Under the pieces are notes generated by a model that had not been told where the DNA came from, did not search any database, and saw only the letters and a list, made by a program, of their open reading frames with translations. DNA of 64,000 nucleotides, from NCBI GenBank assembly GCA_965153355.1, contig OZ231126.1, forward strand, positions 87,792,001-87,856,000. The letters run 5' to 3'. Position 1 is the first letter of the stretch; each line of letters begins with the position of its first letter. Source of the stretch: Flaccisagitta enflata (taxonomy: Eukaryota; Chaetognatha; Sagittoidea; Aphragmophora). The position numbers and the translations under genes are program-made. Shown one piece after another: positions 1-11,913 of this stretch.

Positions 1-127
1 CATTTCACACAGGGAAAAATGCTACAGGATTAGTGGATATTTCAACTGTTATTGGATCTCCAAGGATCAAATCAGAAAAATCAAACTTAAGTTTATACTT
101 GTCTAACTAGATAATGGTGAATAAAAA

Positions 128-322
128 AATTGGCTGTTCTGCCTTATGCCAATCGCGATCGGGTGGGCATGGGCAAAACCCGTATACGAGGTTACTAGAT
201 CATCTGGGCAGGAGCAGTAAGGCCCAAGACCGCAAAAACATGAAAAATTAAAAGGTGACCGACCAATCAACCGACCGACCGGCGGACAGACAAAGCGCGG
301 TGTAGAGTCGCGTAGTACACAC
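128..322 (+). repeat. Dispersed short repeat family A, copy 1
   Basis: A divergent copy of a roughly 200-bp repeat seen at least eight times in the window. Family features are a start like AAGGCCGGATACACGGC, a GGGCAGGAGCAGT motif, a run of GACC/GACG tetranucleotides, and an end like GTAGAGTCGCGTGCACGCGA. This copy has the GGGCAGGAGCAGT motif, the ACCGACCGACC run and the GTGTAGAGTCGCGTAG end, but its start is eroded. No coding capacity and no tRNA-type B box was seen, so it is probably a non-autonomous element. Confidence 0.6.
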
Positions 323-1070
323 CTACTACATACCTAGTACATACCTACACACCTATCATAGATATCAGTTTTCTTTTTTTTTTCTCTCGTTACATCCCCT
401 TCATTCCTGTTTGAGGGCATGGCTTTTTTTATTTTCAAAAAAAGTAAATATCGATAATTGATCTAATTGCGATGGCAGACTTTCATACCATGATAATCCA
501 TCTAGTGATTGTCAAGGCCCCCAGACAACATTCTTATTTGCCCAACCTAATATTGATCTTTTTTTTTTATGAATTTTTGGGTCTCGATAATTTATTGATT
601 CAGCCTTGAAGCACATCATAAATCAGACTGACGAATGTGTTCATGAAAAACTCAATTTTTCGTTTACTTATAAATTTGAGTGTAGCATTTATAAACAAGG
701 TTAAGTAGGTCAATATATGCGCCATGTGGATCGCCGAACAAATGTGTTACAGACAAACCAACCAAGCAACCAATGGACAGTCAATGATAGAGGTGCTTTG
801 GCGCACGTAAAAACTTAATTTAAAAAAAAAGTGCAAAGAATAAATGTTTAAATAAAATGGAATATTAAACAGAGGTAGTTAGTAGTTACTGTTTCTGACA
901 ATGCCATGTTTGTGAAGTGAGGAAAACAATATGGAAAGGCCGCCAAACAGATTGACTGATTGACAAACAGATTTGATAACATAATAACTCCAACATCACG
1001 TCTTAAAAAGAGTGAATGAACGAGCATATCTTTATCCTTTTATATCACCTGTTCATTAACGTTAATGAAA
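323..1070. other. AT-rich spacer, no gene seen
   Basis: Low-GC sequence with short homopolymer runs. No open frame of note, splice-bounded exon or recognisable repeat was found. Confidence 0.5.
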
Positions 1071-1246
1071 CAAGGCCAAAACCTTACAGTCGCGTGCGGT
1101 TGTTAAAACCATAAGACCATAAGACTAAAAGAGCAAAAGACTAAATGTAAATTGACTTAAAATGACTTAAAATGATATAAAACGACGAAAAAAAGTTAAG
1201 CGTGACAGACAGAGCAGGTTGTAGAGTCGCGTGCACGCGACTAATA
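1071..1246 (+). repeat. Dispersed short repeat family A, copy 2
   Basis: Begins CAAGGCC, contains the GTCGCGTGCGG motif near its start and ends GTAGAGTCGCGTGCACGCGA. The middle is replaced by a tandem run of the ten-base motif AAATGACTTA. The same internal motif fills the copy at 59446-59793, so this is a recognisable subfamily. Confidence 0.6.
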
Positions 1247-1689
1247 AAACGAAGCATGAACGCACATCGAAGAATTTCATTGAAAAATGATCGTGTGGAT
1301 AATCATGATTTTTTTCGTGGACAAATTTTAAATGGCCAATTAAGGTCGACTAAGGGGGAAAAAAGAGGCAAAAAATATCGCCGTGACCTGATTTACAGGC
1401 CGAGAAAAATGAGTGAATGAAACCGATTGTGAAAAGAGAATTTTGACAAAGATGGCTGATCTAACTTACATTATTGAATGTGGGGAGGGGAGAAGAGTGG
1501 TGGGCATATGACAAATACAGGAGTGTCCAGGGGGCAGAAAAATGTGTTATTTACGGTTATGATAAAGACCCATGCAAATGTGAAAAAAAAAAGAATAAAC
1601 TAATCTGAACAGTAATTGGGTCCGCAACGGAAGGGGGTTAAAGATCACAAATTCCATAAGATCGCTATAACCAAAATATTGCTAACCCT

Positions 1690-2520
1690 ATAAATTTGCT
1701 ATGACTATAAGTCTTTTCATTTAGAGCCTCTATACAAAGTTTCAAGCAAATCGGTTGAAAAGCGGCAAATTTATGCATGTTTTTTATTAGGCTGATTGGG
1801 TGATAGGCTGGTTTGATAGGTTAAATAGTGTGCATATGTTGAGTTCTTTTATTTAGAGACTCCATACAGTTGAACCTTGCTCTAACGGATTGCAGGGAAC
1901 CAACAATTTTCTTCTGTTATAGGCAGACTTCTGTTATTTCCAGCAAAGAGAATGAAGAGGTTAAGTTGAAAGGACCATGAATTTGCATCTGTTATAGGCG
2001 GAATTCCGGTTGTGGCGGGTCCGTTAGAGTGGGGTTTAACTGTACGAAGTTTCAACCAAATTGATTGAAAAATATCCAAGATATGCAAGTTTTTCGTTTT
2101 TAGGCCGGTAGGCTGGTTTGGTGGTAGGCTGGTTTGACAGAATAAATAGTGTGCATATGTTGAGTTCTTCCATTTAGAGACTCTATACCAAGTTTCAACC
2201 AAATTAATTGAACAAATGTTTATAAATCAGGTACATGTGTAGGTCTTTCCATTTAGAGTCTCCGTACTAAGTTTCAAGCAAATCTGTTGAAAAATGGCAA
2301 AGTTATGCACATTTTTCACTTTTAAGGCTGTTAGGCTGGTTAGGTAGTAGGCTGGTTAGATAGGATGAATAGTGTGCATATACTGAGCTCTCCTATTTAG
2401 AGACTACATACTAAGTTTCAACCAAATTGGTTGAAAAATGTCTAAGTTACGTTTTTTTTTTTATTTTTGGGCTGTTGGGCTGGTTGGATGGTAAGCCGGT
2501 TTAGCTGATTAAGATGCTGA
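1690..2520 (+). repeat. Divergent tandem satellite, about 160-bp unit (left part)
   Basis: Units share TTTAGAGNCTCCATAC, then AAGTTTCAACCAAATTGGTT and GGCTGGTTTGGTAGG. The TTTAGAG landmark recurs near 1722, 1850, 2173, 2252 and 2396. The array resumes at 4863 and 5028. After removing the inserted element at 2531-4837 the spacing is again near 160 bp, so the array is older than that insertion. Confidence 0.65.
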
Positions 2521-2530
2521 AATCCTTATA

Positions 2531-4837
2531 CAGGGAGTACCCCGCCTACCGGGACGAAAGAAAACGACATATCTCTGCATCTAAAAATAGTGGATCAATT
2601 CTGACAACAGTTCCAGAGAAAGCTTTAGAACCGATTTTGTTATCTATAAACTTTGTCATGGTGAGACCAATATTTTGGCCTTAGCATCACTTCTTATGTA
2701 AATCATGAAATCTGAAATTGCAAAAAATTGCGATTGTGATGTTTTAACAACATTTCTTCATACTCTTGCCAAATCTAGACAAATCGAGCTACTATGCTGG
2801 GATTGGTCTTGAATGACAGATAAGTCGATGTAGTTTTATACTCCACCATTCATATTGCCTACTTTTAATAATTTTTGAAAATCTAACCGAGTTTCTTGAT
2901 AAAAAAGTTGGATTCTTGATTTTTTTTTCTTCAATTGAGTGAAAAATTTCAAAGAGAGAAACCCAGATATCAGTTTTTAAAGCTTTTTCATAAAACTATA
3001 TTGATTCCCCATTCAATTTAAGACAAATCCAAGTTTTTTAATCCAATTTTTGTTGCAATAGTAAACAAAAGAAGTGTACAATTATATTACTTTGCGCATT
3101 TTTGGAAAAAATTACAAGAAATTTGTCAAATTTTGGCTTTTTTCCATCTTTTCGTGTGCTTTTAGTGAACTTTTCAGTTATGATTTTTCTTAATGATGGC
3201 AAATGTCACGGTTCCACAGCATGCTTGAGGGCCCGACTTTCTGCCAATCTATGTTGGCCCAAGCTTCAGATACAGCATTATAAATGATTTAAATGGTTCA
3301 AAGACATTCATAACTACCCAGTGTACAATTTCAAACCATTTTTTGTGACCCTCCCTACACCTAGAGGGTCTAAAAATTTCCTCAGAGGGCTCTTTTTGGC
3401 GTGTCTCCATTCTGTCTCCTATAAGAAATAGCAAGCAAAACCAATAAAAAAATGTCGCATCTTATGATATGATGAGTTTTTATCAACTAGTATCAATCCC
3501 ACAGGATACACAAAAAAATTCAACTCACTACTCAATCAATAAGTCGTCAAAAATTGGCATAAAAATCAAATTTACCCCTTCTCGATTTTTTTACTTTTTT
3601 TCTCTCAAGATTGAATGTTATGATATTTATTTTTTCTAACCTCATTTATCTTCAACATTAAGCATTTTTTCTTTTTCCATTCTATAGGCAACTACTTGAA
3701 GGACATTTCCCTCCTTTTTCATGTTGTTGGGTTGATCCTAAGAGGAGATACAGCATTTTTCTTGGAGCGTATCAATTCGCGCACACCCCCAAACTTGAAC
3801 CTAACGCATATCTAACGCTTTAGATATGCCACTGTTGTGTCAAAGTGACACAATTCACATGAAAACTGACAACACCATGTGAAAGAGCGTGAAATTTTGA
3901 GTATACCCTGATAATTTGAAATCTTAACTCCCAAGCGTTAAGCCACAATGAAATTTTACATTTTGTTGGTCCTCGAAGTGTGAACAGAATTGATACGCTC
4001 GTCGGACGATCTTCGTAGTTAATTCTTTGTTTCCACACAGCGCTCCTCACACAAATGCGCGATGCTTTTGGGCTTAATTTGATAAAATTTCTTAAAATTG
4101 AAATTGGCATATCTCAAGAACGGTTTGAGCTAGCCCATTGAAATTTTGCATGGTTGATACCTAGACCAAGAGGGTCTTTTGCCTAAATTCTGATGCGACC
4201 TACAAAATGTCAAGCAGTCCAACCAGACCAACCAGCCTACCAGATGAAAAAATAAAAAAATGGCATAACTTCTAAAGTAATTGTCCGATTTGGTTGAAAT
4301 TTTCATGAAGCTTCCTTTAAAGATTCTCGTCACTGGCAAAAAGAGCTTGGGGAAAAAATTTTCTTCCAACAGCCCACCCAGCCAGAAATGGTACTTATAG
4401 AGATTTTTTTAAAAAACTGAAAAAATTCAAAAAAATCTCAGAAACATGATCACACATATTTGTTTGAATCTTATCAATAAGAATTTTACTATCATATTGA
4501 TTTCTTATTCGTATTTAGCTAAATTTTCTAGTAATAAAATTGCCAACAATATCTATTTAAGCCTAATTTGCATGAAAAATGAGCGTACTTAAGAAAATCC
4601 AAGTATGGATCCATATGTAATAATAGCTAAGCTACATGATGATGCATGATTTTCTTCAATTTTCCAACATGTAAGATTGACGAATTTCACCCCGTCCATG
4701 GTTGGCTTAGCATGACACCAGCCTGATATAAAATCGGTTTAAAAGATCTACCAGAATCTGTTTTCAAAACAAATTTGTCATTTTCAGAAGAGAAAATATG
4801 TCGTTTTCTTTTGTCCCGGTTGGCGCGGTATTCCCTG
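2531..4837. mobile_element. Mariner-type TIR element with nested transposon
   Basis: The left end CAGGGAGTACCCCGCC and the inverted right end CAGGGAATACCGCGCC match over about 45 bp, continuing through GAAAGAAAACGACATAT. TA dinucleotides flank both ends (2529-2530 and 4838-4839). A CAG start with a TA target duplication is typical of the Tc1/mariner/pogo group. Removing the nested element at 3198-4723 leaves about 780 bp with no transposase, so this is a MITE-like non-autonomous copy. Confidence 0.7.
3198..4723. mobile_element. 1.5-kb DNA transposon copy 1 (intact)
   Basis: Starts GGCAAATGTCACG and ends, in inverted orientation, as GGCTGGTGTCATGCT. The 4-bp duplication TGAT flanks it at 3194-3197 and 4724-4727. 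The sequence matches 21026-21160 joined to 38116-39512 along its length, including the block near 3760-4090 with GCGTATCAATTCGCGCAC. No convincing transposase frame remains. Four-base target duplications occur in several cut-and-paste superfamilies, so I do not assign one. This copy lacks the LTR retrotransposon carried by copy 2. Confidence 0.7.
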
Positions 4838-4839
4838 TA

Positions 4840-5165
4840 AATCACATGTTTATGCCTTCCTTTTAGAGTCTCCATACCAAGTTTCAACCAATTTGTTTAA
4901 AAAATGCCCAATTTATGCAAGTTTTTCACTTTAAGGCTGGTAAGCTGATTGGGTGGTAGGTCGGTTTGGCCGGTAAGCATGCTCAAATGTATATAAATTG
5001 CATACATACGTTGAGTCCTTCCATTTAAAGTCTTCATACCAAATTTCAATCAAATTGGTTGAAAAATGGCAGAGTTATGCATGTTATTCACTTTTGGGAT
5101 CGTAGGCTGGTTCGGCCGGTTGGGCTGGTCGGATCACAAAAATCGGATATGTTGTAATGCGCCTT
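4840..5165 (+). repeat. Divergent tandem satellite, about 160-bp unit (right part)
   Basis: Continuation of the array at 1690-2520, interrupted by the mariner-type element. It shows the same TTTAGAGTCTCCATACC and GTTTCAACCAA landmarks, followed by GGCTGGT motifs. Confidence 0.6.
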
Positions 5166-5414
5166 ACCCTAGTTCAACTTCCCACCAAATATGAACCAAA
5201 TCGGACTGACTAAAATACGAGCACTCGAAAATCTGCCGGAGATCACGAATCGAAGGGAACAAAGGATTGAGAAGATAAAAGTGTTAGTTGATTTGAAATT
5301 ACAACAACAAATAACAACATGACCAAATAAAGAGCTACAATAACAAATTGGTCAAGACCTACTCACGTACCGCTTTGATGGAGGGGTTCACAGAACATGA
5401 CACCTTTAGAAAAA

Positions 5415-5493
<79 letters not shown>

Positions 5494-6220
5494 TGAAAGA
5501 AAGATATTCGTCTACAGTTTAAATCAGACATGGACCATAAGGACACTGACTAGACACGACAAATCATCCGACACTTTTTTTACCTTTCGTCGCGAAAGAG
5601 TGTGAAAAGAGCTAAAAGAGCGTCTGGGTCCACCAGCCCAGAACCCAGATATTACCCTCATTCTTCATGGGCTATCACTCGACCACATTACAGGCCATAC
5701 ATGAGGCGTGACGATGTAAAGAGGTTCGGTGGTTTCAACCACTTTTGTCTTCTTCTTCTTTCATTTTATTGCGGGGGTGTAAAAGACGGTGACAAAGACG
5801 AAGAAAAAGACGGCATTTACGAGAGAGAAAGAGAGATAGTCCCAAGGGCGGGTCAGTGAAAGTTCTGTTCACTAAAAGATTGGTGTTGGTCTACCCACTT
5901 GATTGTACCCACTTCTACGTACCTACCTTACATTGTACGCAAGATGCCATATTTTGACTGACTTTCATGGATCGTAACTACAAATTACAAACGAAGTTGT
6001 TAGTTACAAAGCAAATATCCGACCAAACAACCTCCAATGAAGCATAGTTCTTTCGCTGTTTAGTTGCAAACACGCAACTCTGTAGGAGGCTTTGTCTGTC
6101 GGTCAATCAGCACGAGTCGAAAAGTGGGAAAATGGGATTGAACAAGGACAGAAAGAAAAGATGGTAATGAACCGACTAACTGATTTATGTAAAGAGGGTT
6201 AAACCCTGGCACTAACGGCA

Positions 6221-6315
<95 letters not shown>

Positions 6316-6465
6316 CGGCTTAGTTTATTTCTCTAGTTTCGTGGTTTGGGTTGCTCCCTTTCTCTTTGGTTTAGTGTTTGTGTGTCCTTAAAATTACGGC
6401 AACGGATAAAATTTGTAACTTCGAGGACACAAAGACCCCAAAAAGACCTATAAACCTACATGGAA

Positions 6466-6554
<89 letters not shown>

Positions 6555-6587
6555 TGATGACTAAGAAGGCCCTAAATATAGAAAGAT

Positions 6588-6663
<76 letters not shown>

Positions 6664-7491
6664 GTATAGAAACAATGCGACCGTAAATGAGTATAGAAAT
6701 CAAGAAAGTACGTATGAGTGATTTGAGCAAAGAAAGAGATAAACAGGTGTTGAAAAAAAAAATGAAAGAAATGGACCATTAAAGCTAGAAGGCAAAGGGT
6801 TAGCGCTGTTTTAGTAAAATGAAAGGAGAGAGGGGAGAAAGAAAGAAAGAAAATCGCACAGAAATCTAGGCTCTCTCGACCCCAAAAAGGACTAAGATTT
6901 TCGATTTCGATTTTCCAGCTCAAGAAGAAGAATCGAGATCAAAGAAGAGAGAAAAAGAAGAGAATCGAGAGAATCTGATTCGTGTATTGGAGCAGGGAAG
7001 CAAAAAAGAAGAGCAAGAAGAGAAAAAAGGAGATCAGTCTGCCGGATTATGAAGCAGATCCAGGTCTCATCGGGGCTTCTTTACGCGCATCGAGGGTCAT
7101 GACTTGGTTTTCCTAAACCACAAAACGGGGGCACAGAGTCAAAGAGAGGCCACAAAATTGATGCTAGAAACGAGCCAATGAGGTTAAACGAAGAGAGACC
7201 CGTAAAAATGTGTCATCAAACTAGATCAGCGGTCAGGACGCGGTGGAAAATTGTCACAAATTGGGGGTGTAAACTGTAAAAGAGGTGCGAATATCTGAGT
7301 GGGGAAAGTGGGTTTCATAATGGCGGCGGTCGAGGCAAAGGTCTCAATAAGGTTAAACACAAGATTGGTCGGGGGAGAGGCGTAATTTGCTTCAGATTAG
7401 GAAAAGATATCGTCATTAAAGAAGGAAGGTGGGGTGATTTGATGTGGTCCAATTTGTCTTAAGGCAAGGATAAAAAACCACGGGTTATTAC
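5166..7491. repeat. Purine-rich spacer with three GA tracts and one GAAA tract
   Basis: (GA)n tracts lie at about 5418-5488, 6224-6307 and 6470-6551, and (GAAA)n at about 6584-6661. The sequence between 6662 and 7491 is purine-rich without repeats I can place. Open frames here are low-complexity Arg-Glu or Ser-Leu artefacts of the microsatellites, so no gene is called. Confidence 0.75.
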
Positions 7492-7721
7492 TACCTAGCT
7501 CATAAATATACGGACACCTGGAAATGAGCATCAACTTTAGAAAGGTGCTGCGCCTAAACAAAATAAGTTACTGACCCCAGATTGGTCGCATTTGAAAGTT
7601 TTTAAACAACTCTTTGAAATGAGCCTAATCTGGTGTCAGTAACTCAATTTGTTTAAGGGCAGTACTTCCCTAAAGTTAATGCTACTTTTCAAGTGTCCGT
7701 ATATTTATGAGCTAGATGGTA
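7492..7721. mobile_element. 230-bp fold-back (hairpin) element
   Basis: Two arms of about 95 bp in inverted orientation. The left arm starts TACCTAGCTCATAAATAT. The right arm reads, inverted, TACCATCTAGCTCATAAATAT, and both continue into ACGGACAC. A centre of roughly 40 bp separates them. There is no coding content. It is a MITE-like palindrome; no clear target duplication could be fixed. Confidence 0.75.
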
Positions 7722-8520
7722 AATAAAGATTAACTTTTAGAACCTACAAACAAAACCGATATCTCAGTATGGAATTTTGGTGAACTAGGTTAGGAAACAA
7801 CATGACGCATGCAAAAACTAAATCTGCTTCAGTAACATCTGTGCAATAATTATTGCAACAACATAACATTTATTAATTTGTCTCCCTTTGAACTATACTG
7901 TATTCACATATTTGATCAGGTTTGGTTATTTTTATGATGATACTACCTATAATAGGACAGAAAAAGAATTTTCAATCCCTTTTAGAAGACGCCAGTTAGA
8001 TTTATTTAACACAACTGATAGGTGGTTGTGTTCACAATGTCAATTTTGGGGTATTTTTACACCAAGATTTGATCACATTGCTTATGAAATTAGACTTGAA
8101 ATCCATGAGATAATCAAACTACAGCTCACGATCTAACCAGTGGCGCAATCCGTATGATTTTGTCTATGTGCAATTAAATTTAGGAGTCTTTTAAAAAATG
8201 ACACTGTTTTCTGGTAAGAGAGATAGATGTTTTTACTGATTTTGTTATATCTTGGCTTTGTTTTAACTAATTGAGATGTTACTCATGAGCAAAGTGAAGC
8301 ATTTTTCGAGTACTAACTAGTTGTGAAAACCAAATTTTTTCATTTTTTTTTCATTAAGGTTTGACTATCATAAGAAGTTGTTGCAATAATTTTAGCACAG
8401 GTGTTAGTCAACGAAGTTGAAGATTGAAAAGTTGAATTATTTTTTGAAGATAGACAAGTTGGTCACGTTTGCGATTTCAATCCGTGTCTTTTGTTTTTAA
8501 GTGTTTTACAGCGCATAATG
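7722..8520. other. AT-rich spacer with one unexplained 82-codon open frame
   Basis: A plus-strand frame runs over 7888-8136 without an ATG at its head. It has ordinary amino-acid composition (CSQCQF and RRRQLD segments) unlike the microsatellite frames. It could be a decayed exon or transposon fragment. I do not recognise it and see no good splice sites. Confidence 0.25.
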
Positions 8521-8608
8521 TTTTAGGGTTAGGGGTGGGGTTAGGCTTAGGGATGGGGTGGGTTTTAGGGTTAGGGATAGGGTAGGGATTAGGGTAGGAT
8601 TATGGCTA
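8521..8608 (+). repeat. Interstitial telomere-like TTAGGG tract
   Basis: About 85 bp of degenerate TTAGGG/TAGGG/TTAGGGA units on the plus strand. The animal-type telomere repeat is TTAGGG, so this is probably an old interstitial tract. It supports a metazoan or close relative as the source. Confidence 0.65.
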
Positions 8609-9090
8609 GATGTGGGTTTAGATTTATATGTCTTAGCTCGAATAAGCTTGAATTGATTAATTGCCCTTACGGGCAAAAACAAGTGCACAGGATTGAATCA
8701 CCTAACATTACCGAAAAGTTGAACCATTTTCCTATTGGTTCTTTCTAACAAACGGAGTGACAGGGCGAGGGCGACTGGTATTGGGAAGGAGAGGAGTTGG
8801 TAAGGGGGGGGGGGAGGGTGTTTCCTTGACATTGAGTTTCCTTGACATGTCAATTCTCTTGGGCGGAAACATGAATCGGCGTTGCCCTTTCAAAAATGAA
8901 TTTGAGTGATGTTGAATGATTAAGGAGTCAGAATTAATGCATACTCTTTGAGTTTCCTGTCTGCAATGATTGGCCTTGGAAATGCCAGGAATTGGCATCG
9001 GTCATGGAAGAGGACAATCTCTCAAACTGGAAGAACGGGAATGCGCGTGTGGGAGGGCTGAGAGAGTGGGAGTACGTTGAGTGAATATGT
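8609..9090. other. Spacer, no gene seen
   Basis: Mixed sequence including a short poly-G run near 8805. No supported exon or repeat family. Confidence 0.4.
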
Positions 9091-9214
<124 letters not shown>

Positions 9215-9654
9215 AGAGAGCGAGAGTGTAAAATGTAAAAAGATGCTAGCTCAAAAACAAGGTGACACAGACACACAGACGGACAGACAGAGCCAGATTT
9301 GAATGAGAGAGAATGAGAGCAACGGGGTTAAAAAACTTTGTCAAAGGAAAAGAATAACTTTACTCTAACCGACATCCTTAAAATCAGCTGATGTCATGTC
9401 AAAAAGAGGATCACATGATCGAGACCATCTCTAACCACGTGACCACTGCCCACATCCATCATTGACGTGACATCGTCCTTTGTTCATGTTACTTGTCTTG
9501 ACTTGATGTTTACGTGACTTCATACTGCCTCGTTTACAAGACTAGATTACGTGACTTGGATGTGTCCATTGTTAGCCTACGAAGAGTACTTACGGTTACA
9601 GGAGCAACGAAAATTATTTTTAAGAGCGTCCTCGCACTTCTATCAGAGGTCATG

Positions 9655-9702
9655 TCCGTCGGTCGGTTGGTCGGTCGGTCGGTTGGTCGGTCGGTCGCGC
9701 AA
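9655..9702. repeat. (GGTC)n microsatellite
   Basis: Eleven or so GGTC/GGTT units ending in GTCGCGC. The GACC/GGTC tetranucleotide and the GTCGCG motif are hallmarks of the dispersed family A repeats, so this is probably an eroded minus-strand copy. Confidence 0.7.
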
Positions 9703-9776
9703 ACGTTTGAAATGCGCAAAAAGGCTGATTCTGACGTATTTCTTCATTCCTATCACCTTTCATGCTTCACCACATT

Positions 9777-9871
9777 CATTGTCATTCATTCCTTCATTCA
9801 TTCCCTCATTCATTCATTCATTCATTCATTCATTCATTCATTCATTCATTCATTCATTCATTCATTCATAA
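9777..9871 (+). repeat. (ATTC)n microsatellite
   Basis: More than twenty ATTC units. A similar but short ATTC run ends the small retroposon at 11508-11609, so this tract may mark the tail of an older insertion. Confidence 0.9.
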
Positions 9872-10263
9872 AAAACATTCATTCACAATTTCTTAATCAA
9901 GCGAGGCGCACTTCACTTGGCCTTCACTTGGCCTTGTTAATTAGGATAAGCAGTTGGCCAGGGGCGGTGATGTTTACCTCTACCCCCACCCAATGCAATA
10001 AAGCCGAGTTATAAGAATCAAATAACGGTTGGGAGTCAAATCATACGACCTAAAAGTTATCAGGATAAGAAATGGATCCTCGAAAGCAGGCAGATGTTAA
10101 AAAACAAGCAACAGACAACGTACCAAAAGACTGATAGACTGATGGACCAACCAATCAACCAAAAAAGTTAGTGGGCCCGACTAAATGAGACAACCATTCT
10201 CGGGAATTGATATCAGGCCCGAAATTCGGAATGGTGTGGTGGCCTCCGATTCTAGACCGAATG

Positions 10264-10385
10264 ATCAACTGACGTAACTTGATAGTCATGTGATTTGACT
10301 TGATGATCATGTGATTAGACTTGATGATCATGTGATTAGACTTGATGATCATGTGATTTGACTTGATGATCATGTGATTTCATTT
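10264..10385 (+). repeat. 21-bp tandem repeat
   Basis: About five copies of a unit reading GATCATGTGATTAGACTTGAT, with T/A variation in the middle. Confidence 0.85.
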
Positions 10386-10741
<356 letters not shown>

Positions 10742-10956
10742 TTTAATGAATAAATGATCTAAGTTGCTTCATTGTGAAGCACAGCTTAACTCTCTTACCA
10801 AATCAGATACAACAAATGGCAATGAAACAGTAATCAACGCCATCATCGTAAAAATTACACTTGTCCTTAAAACAAGTAACGCGGGGTCGCAATATCATCA
10901 TGGACCGGTTGGCAGGAGTGTAGAGTCGCGACTTAGAACTCAATTCAATGCTCTCT

Positions 10957-10995
<39 letters not shown>

Positions 10996-11154
10996 TAACA
11001 TCATCATCGTCATCATCCATATCAACATCAACATTTTCTTCATCATCATCGTCATCATCCATATCAACATCAACATTTTCTTCATCATCATCGTCATCAT
11101 CCATATCAACATCATCATCATCATCAAATCAACATCATCATCATCAGCATCATC

Positions 11155-11216
<62 letters not shown>

Positions 11217-11217
11217 G

Positions 11218-11252
<35 letters not shown>
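10957..11252 (+). repeat. (CAT)n array with 63-bp higher-order repeat
   Basis: CAT triplets, broken by a repeated block of about 60 bp containing CATCCATATCAACATC and ACATTTTCTTC. The block occurs twice in full and once in part. The array abuts the Penelope-like relic. Confidence 0.85.
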
Positions 11253-11253
<1 letters not shown>

Positions 11254-11507
11254 TCAAGTCGATTATGACTCAATCGAAAGGAATTTCCAAATGTGGCGAC
11301 CCGTTGTGTGGTATTTGTCCATATACTAGTATGATGGAAGGACGTTCAATAGAGATGGAAAACGGAGATCTGTTCGAGATTCAAGGGAAATTGAACTGCA
11401 AAATTAAAAATGTGATCTACGTGCTCGTCTGCGCAAACCGAACCTGGCAAAGGTTTCAGTTACAGGGCTGGTGAGCTCCGCACTCACATCAACAACGCGA
11501 CTTATCG

Positions 11508-11609
11508 GGGGGGGAAGGGATTTTACTTTTGTTTAATCCATACCGTCCCTTTGTACATGTTTGTTTCATTACGCTTGTACAATAAATGTCTATTCATTCA
11601 TTCATTCAT
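11508..11609 (+). mobile_element. 102-bp retroposon insertion with 11-bp target duplication
   Basis: GCGACTTATCG flanks it exactly at 11497-11507 and 11610-11620. The insert ends AATAAATGTC followed by an (ATTC) tail, as expected for a severely 5'-truncated target-primed retroposon. It interrupts the GIY-YIG coding relic. Confidence 0.85.
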
Positions 11610-11865
11610 GCGACTTATCGAAGGTTGAATGCGCCGTTCCGTTCAGAATTGCTCCTTTCTACAAGATGCCCCTGAACTGCTCCGTTATAGAGAGACGAAC
11701 TAAAGAGCTTCTTTTTCAAAAAAAGTTTCTTCCTTCTATTCATCCCGACCCTCAACTCGAAGAAAATAAATCCAAGTGATTCCCTACCCCGTCATTCGTT
11801 TTTCCCATTTCTCGTGCCATTGTTTGCCATTTCTTATAAACTTGATCGATCTAGTATTCGCATCA

Positions 11866-11900
11866 TACCCTGATAAAGAAGCATTTTTGCTGAAACACGA
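11866..11900 (+). ncRNA. Hammerhead-like ribozyme core remnant (candidate)
   Basis: CTGATAA at 11870-11876, a short stem-loop (AAGC...GCT), then GAAAC at 11892-11896. This resembles the CUGAUGA...GAAAC hammerhead core, with one substitution in the first box. Hammerhead motifs are known in Penelope-like elements, and this lies just downstream of the Penelope relic. Stems I and III were not resolved, so activity is not claimed. Confidence 0.4.
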
Positions 11901-11913
11901 CATGTTGGTTTTT

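Larger units (their letters stand above)
11253..11912 (+). pseudogene. Penelope-like element relic: GIY-YIG endonuclease end
   Basis: The frame from 11253 reads LKSIMTQSKGISKCGDP, then CGICPY and VIYVLVCAN. This is the Cys-rich linker and GIY-type core known from the C-terminal endonuclease of Penelope-like retroelements. A frame change near 11437-11445 is followed by PGKGFSYRAGELRTHINN, the YIG/ETG-LR-H part. After a small insertion (11508-11609) the frame resumes with FRIAPF and VIERRTKELL, matching the closing ERR...E segment of the domain. Upstream RT sequence is absent, so it is 5'-truncated. The frame change and the insertion make it a pseudogene. The downstream 130 bp may be its 3' end. 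Confidence 0.75.

Noticed and set aside
6448-6923. Ser/Leu/Phe-rich minus-strand frames
   Set aside because: They are translations of (GA)n and (GAAA)n tracts; no start context, splice sites or non-repetitive core.
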